Below the pieces are notes generated by a model, which was not told where the DNA came from, did not search any database, and was given only the letters and a program-made list of their open reading frames with translations. 64,000 nucleotides of DNA from Armatimonadota bacterium (GTDB taxonomy: Bacteria; Armatimonadota; Chthonomonadetes; Chthonomonadales; Chthonomonadaceae): NCBI GenBank assembly GCA_028871815.1, contig JAGWMJ010000001.1, forward strand, positions 372,001-436,000, written 5' to 3'. A program made the translations under genes and the position numbers. Below, piece by piece: positions 9,390-16,453 of the stretch. How positions within the stretch are numbered: the stretch's first letter is position 1; each line of letters starts with the position of its first letter.

Positions 9390-10043
9390 TTAGACAGAAG
9401 CATCAGAAGGTCGAAGCGCGAGGCGGGGCCGGCGTGAGAGCCGGAATGCCTGCATGACGACATCGTGGTAGTGTTCCGAGTTCGCCGCCCGGCAGAGGAT
9501 CGATTTCGCGACCTCCGCCATTTCGAGGGTACAGAGGTACGTCTGTGCGCCCCAGTGCAGGCGAGGCTCACCTTGGATCTGCAGCGGCCACCCGATTCGC
9601 CGGTAGAGGGCGTAAGTACGCGGGTTCGTCTCAATGTAGAGCCGGGTGACGCCTTCGGCGACACAGTATCGCCATGTCTCCGCGACAAGGTGCCAGTACA
9701 GGCTCGCACGGCCCCGAAAGGGCTTGTGAACCACCAGCAGCTCCACGTGTGCACAGCGCCCGTTCGGACCTGTCGGCACATCCGGCCAGACATGTTGGCA
9801 CGACAGGCCTCCGGTCCTATCTGGAAAGGCGATCTGGAGTCCGCCCGCGAGTTCGTCGTTCACCAGGAGCCCGAAGTAGGCGGAGCGGTACTGGTCGCAA
9901 CCTAGCGCATCGCCGGGCTGCCAGTCCCTTTCTGCTACGACCTCATCGAACAGACCAAGCAGTGCGTCGATCTCATCGCGCTCGATCAGGCGGACGACTT
10001 GTACGTCGGCAGCCTGGTTTGTCCACAGCGTAAGCACGGACAT
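9390..10043 (-). CDS. GNAT-fold N-acyltransferase
   Basis: The 217-residue product starts at ATG 10043 behind an AAAGGCGG-like site (GTG 10088 is an alternative). The core pattern AHVELLVVHKPFRGRASLYW, followed by ETNPRTYALYRRIGW, matches the acyl-CoA loop and the last strand-helix of GNAT enzymes. The N-terminal QYRSAYFGLLVNDELAGGLQ region fits the first strands. The substrate is unknown. Some plasmid-borne GNATs of this build make N-acyl amino acids, which is only a possibility here. Its 5' side faces the XRE regulator at 10189. Confidence 0.7.
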   Translation of the reverse strand: MSVLTLWTNQAADVQVVRLIERDEIDALLGLFDEVVAERDWQPGDALGCDQYRSAYFGLLVNDELAGGLQIAFPDRTGGLSCQHVWPDVPTGPNGRCAHVELLVVHKPFRGRASLYWHLVAETWRYCVAEGVTRLYIETNPRTYALYRRIGWPLQIQGEPRLHWGAQTYLCTLEMAEVAKSILCRAANSEHYHDVVMQAFRLSRRPRLALRPSDASV

Positions 10044-10188
10044 TCCGCCTTTCCGCCAATGCCGGTCAAGCAAACCAACGGAGACCACTCACCATTGTAC
10101 CACAAATGAACCTTATAGAGTGTGCTCCTATAGGGCGGGATAACTTAGGGAGTGACGCGATAGGACGTGAGCGGGGTAAAGTGTACGT

Positions 10189-10437
10189 ATGGCGAGCGAG
10201 CGGCACCCGGCCCTAGCCCTGCTGGGCCAACAGATCAGGAAAACTCGGAAGGCACGAGGGATTTCTCAAGAGGACTTCGCTGCGGAGGCGGGCCTCGGCC
10301 GGTCGTACTATGGCGGCGTCGAGCGCGGCGAGCGCAATCTGTCGGCACTGAATCTTATGCGCATTGCGGCGGCGCTCCACGTGGAGGTCGGCGAGCTCTT
10401 CCCGCCGGTTCAGGACTTCGGAGGACACCTTGAGTAG
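10189..10437 (+). CDS. XRE-family helix-turn-helix regulator
   Basis: The 82-residue product is almost wholly one HTH_3 domain: GQQIRKTRKARGISQEDFAAE followed by GLGRSYYGGVERGERNLS and LNLMRIAAALHVEVGELFP. This is the classical lambda-Cro/C-protein pattern. It could act as a controller for the divergent GNAT gene or for nearby genes. The upstream gap contains CCTATAGG and other AT-rich dyads that could be operators. The start is ATG 10189. Confidence 0.9.
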   Translation: MASERHPALALLGQQIRKTRKARGISQEDFAAEAGLGRSYYGGVERGERNLSALNLMRIAAALHVEVGELFPPVQDFGGHLE

Positions 10438-10466
10438 CCGCCGCTGGCGGAAGAGAGGGTGAGACT

Positions 10467-10688
10467 ATGGCTGAGAGCATTACGATCAACTTCGCCGATC
10501 ACGAAGTCGGCATCCAGTATCACCCGGAGACACAGGAAGCGACGTTCCGCGACGAAATGCTGGCCCGAGAGCTAGCGCTGAATGCGCTGGCAGCCCAGGC
10601 GATCGTGCATCGATCCGAGCGAGGTATTCCGGTGCCGCCTGCTCTTGCAGCGATTGCGGCAGCGCACACGTTCCATGACCTACTATGA
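10467..10688 (+). CDS. Small hypothetical protein next to the XRE regulator
   Basis: The 73-residue product follows the regulator gene by 29 bases and is preceded by GAGAGGGTGAG-like purine-rich sequence. Two predicted strands (SITINFADHEVGIQYHPE) are followed by two alanine-rich helices. I recognise no family. The size and pairing with an XRE gene would fit a small regulatory or toxin-antitoxin component, without direct support. Confidence 0.55.
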   Translation: MAESITINFADHEVGIQYHPETQEATFRDEMLARELALNALAAQAIVHRSERGIPVPPALAAIAAAHTFHDLL

Positions 10689-10734
10689 GCACAGCATGCC
10701 ATTCGAAGGCCGTGGGCACGACCCGATCCGTGCT

Positions 10735-11223
10735 CTAGCGTCCTCTTCGTAGCTTCCGGTAATCCGCTTCGGTGACACCGGCGCGAACACCTCCTTCTGA
10801 CAGGAGCATGCGGGCGGTAATGTGGTAAATCATCGTTGCGGCTACGATCATCAGAGCTGCAAGATTGGGAGATACTCGAAGGAGCAGAGCGAACGCCGGA
10901 ACAGCGATGACGATACTCGTAACAAACGCGACCCACACATTGCGGAAGATCCCGAGGACCTCGGCGAGAGTGTCTTCGTTCATCGAGGTGAGGAGGCGCC
11001 AGGAGCCAGCTCCGTAGAACACCAGGCAGATCGCGAACGCCTCCCAGAAGTGAAGTCGGGTTGAATCGAATGGCGGACTGCCGAGCATTCGATATGTCCC
11101 AAAGAACAGACCCGACGCCACAAGCGAAATGAGGAGGACATGGATAGCCCAGGCTAGCAGATAGGCTAATGCCCCAAAGGCCGTGAGGATGCTCGTAAGG
11201 ACATCTTCCCAGAAACCGCGCAA
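10735..11223 (-). CDS. Small integral membrane protein
   Basis: The 162-residue product has four hydrophobic segments (around residues 10-45, 62-78, 92-112 and 115-140) and a basic C-terminal tail. A TTG start at 11223 is chosen because GGAGGTCAGAA lies immediately before it. It is divergent from the gene at 11296. I do not recognise a family. Confidence 0.6.
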   Translation of the reverse strand: MRGFWEDVLTSILTAFGALAYLLAWAIHVLLISLVASGLFFGTYRMLGSPPFDSTRLHFWEAFAICLVFYGAGSWRLLTSMNEDTLAEVLGIFRNVWVAFVTSIVIAVPAFALLLRVSPNLAALMIVAATMIYHITARMLLSEGGVRAGVTEADYRKLRRGR

Positions 11224-11295
11224 TTCTGACCTCCGCGCCGCTGCTCAAGGGCGCCGCCATCGGGATACTTGTTCGACCAGCGCGCAAGCCACCAT

Positions 11296-11763
11296 ATGAG
11301 CTACTATAGTACCTGCTCACCGAATCCAGAACGGCCCGAGACCCTTGCCAAGCTCGTGGCATACGTGAACGGAAAGCGCTGGTGGCATTGCCCCCCGCGC
11401 GACCCGGATGCGTACCGACTTCGCGGGAAATTCTTCGCGTCGTCTTACCAGGAGGCTGAGTTCTACGGCCGGCCGCTAGACCAGTCAGAGCGAGTTCGTA
11501 TCCACAACCCGGTCGTTGGCGACGAGGAAGCGATCCTGACGGAGCTATTCGGCTCCGCCACGGCGATCGCCGGGCTTAACGAACATGAAGGTGAGCGGGC
11601 TATACAGGCGCGCTTTGCGCTCGACACCAAGATGCGAGCACGCGCGGTTGAGCTTGGCTACGACGCGATCATTCTCATGACCCCGGCCGGCCACGCGGAG
11701 TACGTCCACTCCGGGACGATTCCGCACAGCCTGGAACTGAACGTCCTGACGCTCCACGAGTAG
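11296..11763 (+). CDS. Hypothetical protein with a possible ADP-ribosyltransferase-like fold
   Basis: The 155-residue product starts at ATG 11296. The segment GKFFASSYQEAEFYGRPL followed by RVRIHNPVVGDEEA resembles the strand-helix layout of small ART-like proteins, in which a structural S/T-rich strand precedes a helix. The later AVELGYDAIILMTP segment fits a second core strand. I cannot name catalytic residues with confidence, so the ART idea is tentative. It lies alone between divergent and convergent membrane-protein genes. Confidence 0.55.
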   Translation: MSYYSTCSPNPERPETLAKLVAYVNGKRWWHCPPRDPDAYRLRGKFFASSYQEAEFYGRPLDQSERVRIHNPVVGDEEAILTELFGSATAIAGLNEHEGERAIQARFALDTKMRARAVELGYDAIILMTPAGHAEYVHSGTIPHSLELNVLTLHE

Positions 11764-11851
11764 AATCCCTGGTGACGTAGTCGCAAGGGATCCATAATCC
11801 GTTTGGAAGGGGCTTCGCGTATCGGAATCAACGGATGTTTAGTGTTGTGCC

Positions 11852-12814
11852 TCATCTGGCAGCAGTAGCATGCACCAGCCAGACATATATCTGAGGTCCT
11901 TTAGAGGCGAGAATGATCGTGACAATGCACCACGCCGCATCGTACAGGCGTGCGACCGCAATAGCGATTCGATTGTACAGACGGCAATTCCCGACGCGAT
12001 TTGCCTCTGTAGCCCACAGAATCTGCTTTACCGCAGATCTCAATCTCAGTCGCTCCACTTCATCGTCCCGAGCTTGAGCCCTTGCCACTGCAGCCTCGCT
12101 ACTCGCGTTTACCGTTAGGGCGACGCATATCAATCCGATTAGTCGTAACAGGAGGCTCGGAGCCGCCGCAGTCCGGTTAGGCACAGCAGGAGGAGCGTCA
12201 GACTGTTCCCCCACACCTCCGAAGGCTTCACGGATACCTATATGATATAGAGGCAATGGCTCTAGAAATCGGATGCAGAGAAACGTAGTGTGAAGGAGAC
12301 ACAAGCCCGCCAGCACAGCCATCAGCCAGTAGGAAACGCTGAGCAGTGTCAGGAGGCCATCCGGATACTCTGCCCCCACACCCTCACGAGTCGGAGCAGT
12401 GAAGGCCGCGGGTACCAGCAACGTCACAATTGCGATCAACACGCCGGCCATCGTTCCTGTCGCCACAGTGCGATCCACTCGCGATCCACGCCTTGCGATC
12501 TCAACATCTAGTTCTCGGTGCGCGAGAAGGAAGGCTTCGCGGTATTCCGCGGTTCGCAGATTCTGCAGGAACTCAGTTCCAGATGGCCATTCGACGCCTG
12601 CATTCCATTTGTCCAGGAGGGAGCTCTGTTCCCGCGCCAGCGCACGATCACTGAGCCACGGTTCGGCTAAGGCTTCTCTTAGTGCCTTTGGAATCCACCA
12701 TACAGTCACCGTCCGCATCGCCCACACAATCCAAGTCACGCAGAATCTCAACCGAGCCACGAATGCCTTGTCCGTTGAATCTGTGGACTCGCTGGCTTCC
12801 ACCATTAACTCCAT
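11852..12814 (-). CDS. Membrane protein of the graspetide-type cluster
   Basis: The 320-residue product starts at ATG 12814, overlapping the end of the ATP-grasp gene by 10 bases, which suggests translational coupling. It has an N-terminal hydrophobic stretch (FCVTWIVWAMRTVTVWWIP), two central membrane helices (ATGTMAGVLIAIVTLLVPAA and SYWLMAVLAGLCLLHTTFLC), a third near LLRLIGLICVALTV, and one at the C terminus. I do not recognise the family. Coupling to the maturase suggests a role in export or immunity for the modified peptide. Tgm-type clusters often carry a methyltransferase in this position, and none is present here. Confidence 0.65.
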   Translation of the reverse strand: MELMVEASESTDSTDKAFVARLRFCVTWIVWAMRTVTVWWIPKALREALAEPWLSDRALAREQSSLLDKWNAGVEWPSGTEFLQNLRTAEYREAFLLAHRELDVEIARRGSRVDRTVATGTMAGVLIAIVTLLVPAAFTAPTREGVGAEYPDGLLTLLSVSYWLMAVLAGLCLLHTTFLCIRFLEPLPLYHIGIREAFGGVGEQSDAPPAVPNRTAAAPSLLLRLIGLICVALTVNASSEAAVARAQARDDEVERLRLRSAVKQILWATEANRVGNCRLYNRIAIAVARLYDAAWCIVTIILASKGPQIYVWLVHATAAR

Positions 12815-13737
12815 GCTGTGATTGTATCGACGATTGCCGATGCAATGGGTAGACCGGTTCCTGTCTGAAGCCATCCCCATTCACCGTTCGGATTGGCCTC
12901 TACGAAGTAGTAGGTACCTAGGTGGTGAATCAGGTCTATTCCAGCGAACACCAATCCGAGGGCCTCCACCAGCGCAACCAGTCTCCTGCTGAGTTCATCG
13001 GGCAATGTCACAGGCTCCCAAGGTAGCTCATGGCTCGACTGGCGCCAATCGACAGGCAATTGTTCATTTCGATACAGGCGCGCCGCGAAAGCTCTATCGC
13101 CGACAACGGTAACTCGGATATCATCCTTCGGGATTAATGCCTCCTGGCAAATGAATGGCGCCAAAGCCGCCTCTTCGTCCGAAGGCGTATCGTCGCCGCT
13201 CAGCAAGTGGGTAAACACGAACGCATTCTCGCTCTCGATCAGCGGAGCATAGACCGCCTTTACGACGGTGCCCTTACGGGACTGTTTGCGGAAGTCAGAC
13301 ACTTCATTGGCACTATTAGTCACGATCGTTTTCGGTACTTCTAATCCGATCTCTGCCGCCTTTCGTAGCTGGACCAGTTTGCATTCAGCGCGGTCGTTAT
13401 TGAATGGGTCGTTCATCCACCGGAAGCCGTTGAGGCTAACAAGCCCGAGTACCAACCTTTGCCATTGGTCGTTGGCGAACCAAGACGCCGCGGCATCAGA
13501 CTCTAACACGATCGGGCCCGGACGCCGGAACCATATGCCGCCATTCGCCGGATACGTTATCAACTGTCTACCGTTCGGGGCGCAGACACGTAGGGTTCCG
13601 GCGACAGGATCCAGACGCCAACGTGTCTGCGCGGCGTCCTCCACGTTGAAACGCCAAAAGCGGAGCCCTCGTTCGCCCAACTCTCGGACGACGAGGTCAG
13701 CGCTTACATCCTCCTTGTTCGTGAGAAGAATGACCAT
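12805..13737 (-). CDS. ATP-grasp peptide maturase (graspetide ligase, TgmB/MvdD type)
   Basis: The 310-residue product opens with VILLTNKEDVSADLVVREL and a later GIWFRRPGP, both typical of the N-terminal domain of SAV_5884/TgmB-like ribosomal-peptide maturases. The ATP-grasp part follows, with GTVVKAVYAPLI, DIRVTVVGDRAFAARL, GIDLIHHLGTYYFVEANPNG (metal-binding D/E and N) and EWGWL. Known role: activates Asp or Glu side chains with ATP and forms ester or amide links to Thr/Ser or Lys in a precursor. Only 5 bases separate it from the upstream precursor-like gene, so the two are likely one transcript. Confidence 0.85.
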   Translation of the reverse strand: MVILLTNKEDVSADLVVRELGERGLRFWRFNVEDAAQTRWRLDPVAGTLRVCAPNGRQLITYPANGGIWFRRPGPIVLESDAAASWFANDQWQRLVLGLVSLNGFRWMNDPFNNDRAECKLVQLRKAAEIGLEVPKTIVTNSANEVSDFRKQSRKGTVVKAVYAPLIESENAFVFTHLLSGDDTPSDEEAALAPFICQEALIPKDDIRVTVVGDRAFAARLYRNEQLPVDWRQSSHELPWEPVTLPDELSRRLVALVEALGLVFAGIDLIHHLGTYYFVEANPNGEWGWLQTGTGLPIASAIVDTITAWS

Positions 13738-13742
13738 GCACG

Positions 13743-14018
13743 CTACTTCGGTTTGGGTTTCGGCGTAGGCGGAGGCGGAGAAGGCGGCCGTGGCCGATCC
13801 TTTTGGTCTTCACCTTTCTCGATGTCATCTTTCTTCGTCCTGGCTCCCGCGTAGCCTGGGACATCGATCACTGGCACTCGGCCACCCTGGGTCGCCACCA
13901 CGGTCATGCAGAGTTCGGGATCGTACCAGATGCTCGGCGGATTCGGTTCCTTAGGGCGCCCACGGATCATTGCGTATCTCATCAGTAACGGCCTGCTCTG
14001 ACTTCCAGAGTTACCCAT
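13743..14018 (-). CDS. Candidate graspetide precursor peptide (TgmA-like)
   Basis: The 91-residue product starts at ATG 14018 behind a strong GGAGG. The leader holds RPLLMRYAMIRGRP and YDPELCMTVV, which fit the RPFxLRY and YDPxxQxxV pattern of ATP-grasp-target RiPP precursors. After GGRVPVIDVPGYAGA comes TKKDDIEKGEDQKD, a run rich in possible nucleophiles (one Thr, four Lys) and acids (four Asp, two Glu). The C-terminal 17 residues are only Arg, Pro, Ser, Thr and Lys (RPRPPSPPPPTPKPKPK), which is unusual. Assignment rests on motif layout and the adjacent maturase. The crosslink pattern is unknown. Confidence 0.75.
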   Translation of the reverse strand: MGNSGSQSRPLLMRYAMIRGRPKEPNPPSIWYDPELCMTVVATQGGRVPVIDVPGYAGARTKKDDIEKGEDQKDRPRPPSPPPPTPKPKPK

Positions 14019-14132
14019 TCCACTTGCCTCCTTGCTACAGGATACTGCATGGACACCGGTTTCGTGTTGCCGTCGGCGAGCATCGCCCGCACTTGCTTGG
14101 GAAGCACGGAACACATACCATGGACCCCATGG

Positions 14133-14162
14133 CATACGTGATAAACTGGATTATCACGTATG
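14133..14162. other. dif-like palindromic recombination site candidate
   Basis: Perfect 12-bp inverted arms, CATACGTGATAA (14133-14144) and TTATCACGTATG (14151-14162), flank a 6-base centre, ACTGGA. The inner ends TAA-N6-TTA are the hallmark of Xer/dif core sites. The site is 25 bases upstream of a tyrosine recombinase start codon. It could also be an operator for that gene or for the divergent precursor gene. Confidence 0.6.
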
Positions 14163-14187
14163 GCCAGGCCTACTCGTAGGTGCTAGA

Positions 14188-15162
14188 ATGACGCCCAACA
14201 TGATCGCCAAAAGCTCGCTTGTACGATCCGCACCAACCGGGCTACCCGCTATCGAACTGCTGGCCGCGATCCCCGAAGAGGAGATCTGGCTCAACGGCCA
14301 GCGGAGCCACCACACTCGGCGTGCGTACAAGGAGGATGTTCTCCACTTCATGCGCTCGCTCGGCGTCACCACGCGAGAGGAGCTGCGACAGGTCGAGCGC
14401 GCCGCCGTCATCGCTTGGATTCGGCAAATGGAGGAGCAACAGGAGAAAGCCCGCACAATTAGGCGGCGCCTCTCGGCCCTGTCCAGTCTCTACACGCACC
14501 TCGTAGCGCGCCGAGCGGCGGACACGAATCCGGTTCGCGAGATCAAGCGCCCACGAGTGAATCGGACGAAGGGAGTTACCGCGGCATTCTCGGCGAAGCA
14601 AGCGCGGCGGATTCTCGACGCACCGGATGGGGAAACTTTGAGCGGGCTTCGCGACCGGGCGATCTTGTCGGTTCTGTTCCAGGCAGGTCCGCGCCGCGCG
14701 GAAGTCGCCAGCATGAAGGTCAAAGACTTCTACATGAACGCAGGCTACCACTCGCTTCGCTTTACACGGAAAGGCGGCGAGGACCATGCCCTCGCGCTCA
14801 ACCCGCAAACCGCGCAACGGATCGAGCAGTATCTTGCGGCATCGAACCACGGAGGTGATATAGAGGGGCCGCTGTTCCGAGCAGTCAGACCAAGCTGGAG
14901 AAACCACGACGACCGCCGCCACATTCACCCCGACGCGATAGATCGGATCGTAAGGAAGTACGTGAAGGTCGCGCTCAACATCGAGCGCGGGTTCTCGGCC
15001 CACTCCTGCCGGGCGACCTTTGCAACTACTTCGCTTGCGAACGGCTCAAGCCTTGAGGATGTGCAGGAAGCGTTGGGCCACGCGGACGCGACCACCACCA
15101 AGCTCTACGACAAGCGGGGTTTCAACCCGGAGAAGAGCGCCGCCTTCTTTGCGAATTACTGA
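14188..15162 (+). CDS. Tyrosine recombinase, Xer-like (probable resolvase)
   Basis: The 324-residue product starts at ATG 14188. The N-terminal SAM-like core-binding domain (TRRAYKEDVLHFMRSLGV) is followed by the catalytic domain. Active-site residues are seen in order: Arg in GPRRAEVASM, Lys in RFTRKGGEDH, His-x-x-Arg in SAHSCRATFA, His in LGHADATTTKLYDKRG, and Tyr in the same segment. It is far from the tRNA junction and lacks the arm-binding extension of many integrases. It sits next to a dif-like site, so resolution of plasmid multimers or circular intermediates is more likely than insertion. Confidence 0.9.
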   Translation: MTPNMIAKSSLVRSAPTGLPAIELLAAIPEEEIWLNGQRSHHTRRAYKEDVLHFMRSLGVTTREELRQVERAAVIAWIRQMEEQQEKARTIRRRLSALSSLYTHLVARRAADTNPVREIKRPRVNRTKGVTAAFSAKQARRILDAPDGETLSGLRDRAILSVLFQAGPRRAEVASMKVKDFYMNAGYHSLRFTRKGGEDHALALNPQTAQRIEQYLAASNHGGDIEGPLFRAVRPSWRNHDDRRHIHPDAIDRIVRKYVKVALNIERGFSAHSCRATFATTSLANGSSLEDVQEALGHADATTTKLYDKRGFNPEKSAAFFANY

Positions 15163-15165
15163 GAT

Positions 15166-15180
15166 CGTGAACCGTTCACG
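15166..15180. repeat. Short perfect palindrome after the recombinase gene
   Basis: CGTGAAC and GTTCACG arms are separated by one base, 4 bases past the recombinase stop. No T-run follows, so it is not a typical intrinsic terminator. A protein-binding site is possible. Confidence 0.45.
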
Positions 15181-15264
15181 CTAACCGCCGCCTCGTCGAA
15201 AGCACAATCCTGACCAGACAGGAATTGATCGAGCGCGGAAGGCGTGTTATGCTCTGCGCCCCAT

Positions 15265-16338
15265 ATGGAGCCGCACGAGCAGTCAACCGTTTCCCAGATT
15301 GGCGATGCAACGACCTCAGACGAGGAGACCTTCGCATCCATCCCCCTGCGGCGCCGGAAATCGCATCATCCTCCGGGCGAGGGCGCTCAGACTGACCGCG
15401 ATGTCTATGCGATTGTCACCGAGCGTATCACCTCAGCCCTAGAAGCCAGTACAGTTCCTTGGAAAAAGCCCTGGGCCGTAGAAGGCGGTCTTCCGCGCAA
15501 CCTCGGCACGCGACGACCTTATCGCGGGATGAACGTTCTACTTTTGTCGCTTGGACAGGCATACCGATCTCCTTGGTGGCTTACATTCCGGCAGGCGACG
15601 GAACTCGGCGGCCATGTCCGTAAAGGCGAGCATGCGTCGTTGGTCACGTTCTGGAAATCCGCTGAGCGAAGAACCGACCACGACGGAACGGATGAAGGTG
15701 ACGAGGCGAATTCAGGCAGTGTAAGACGGGCGCCGATCCTGCGATACTATAACGTGTTCAATGTCGAGCAGTGCGAAGGCATCGTTTCGCCGCCCAGTGG
15801 GGAGTTCCAACCGAAACCGAACGAGCGAATCGAAGCCTGCGAGATGGTCGTTCAGCATATGCCGCAACGACCGACGATTCGGCGAGATCCGCGTCAAGCG
15901 TCATATTCGCCGGTTACCGACGCAGTAGGGATTCCGGATCTGCCCCAGTTCGAGACCGCCGAGGACTACTACGCCACTCTCTTCCACGAGCTCGTTCACA
16001 GCACGGGCCACAAGTCGCGTTTGGCGCGCCAGACGCTGGGAACGCCAACCCCGTTTGGCAGTCCCGATTACTCTCAAGAGGAGTTGGTCGCCGAGTTCGG
16101 AGCTGCGTTTCTCTGCGGACACACGGGCATCCTGCCCACGACGGTGAACAATCAGGCGGCCTACATTAACGGCTGGCTCGCAGTCCTCCAGAAGGACAAG
16201 CGCCTGCTGCCCATCGCCGCCTCCCAGGCGCAGCGAGCCGCCGATTGCATTCTGGCTAGCGATCAGACGGAACAGACTTGGTCCGCTGGCGAGAGCAGCC
16301 AAGCAAGACTGGCCGAAGAGGACGGACAAGCGGGCTAA
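15265..16338 (+). CDS. ArdC-type antirestriction protein with zincin-like domain
   Basis: The 357-residue product (ATG 15265; GTG 15244 also in frame) has the N-terminal ssDNA-binding ArdC domain: DVYAIVTERITSALEAS, VPWKKPW, RPYRGMNVLLL, WWLTFRQATELGGHVRKGEH. The C-terminal half has a metallopeptidase-like HELVHSTGH (HExxH) and the later EELVAEFGAAFL. Known role: ArdC proteins coat incoming single-stranded plasmid DNA and shield it from restriction. It lies 115 bases before the large defence operon, so the element carries both counter-defence and defence genes side by side. Confidence 0.9.
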   Translation: MEPHEQSTVSQIGDATTSDEETFASIPLRRRKSHHPPGEGAQTDRDVYAIVTERITSALEASTVPWKKPWAVEGGLPRNLGTRRPYRGMNVLLLSLGQAYRSPWWLTFRQATELGGHVRKGEHASLVTFWKSAERRTDHDGTDEGDEANSGSVRRAPILRYYNVFNVEQCEGIVSPPSGEFQPKPNERIEACEMVVQHMPQRPTIRRDPRQASYSPVTDAVGIPDLPQFETAEDYYATLFHELVHSTGHKSRLARQTLGTPTPFGSPDYSQEELVAEFGAAFLCGHTGILPTTVNNQAAYINGWLAVLQKDKRLLPIAASQAQRAADCILASDQTEQTWSAGESSQARLAEEDGQAG

Positions 16339-16453
16339 GGAATTCGCGGGCTAGGCGACGAAGATATCGTATCTTGAAGGGGCGATCAGTTAGCTTTCGG
16401 CTCGCCAGCACATCGACGGTCGTCCTATCCGATATGGCCGCCCCGAGGTCGTC

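Noticed and set aside
12290-12821. Plus-strand open frames within the membrane-protein gene
   Set aside because: They oppose a gene with clear membrane helices and translational coupling, and show no domain.
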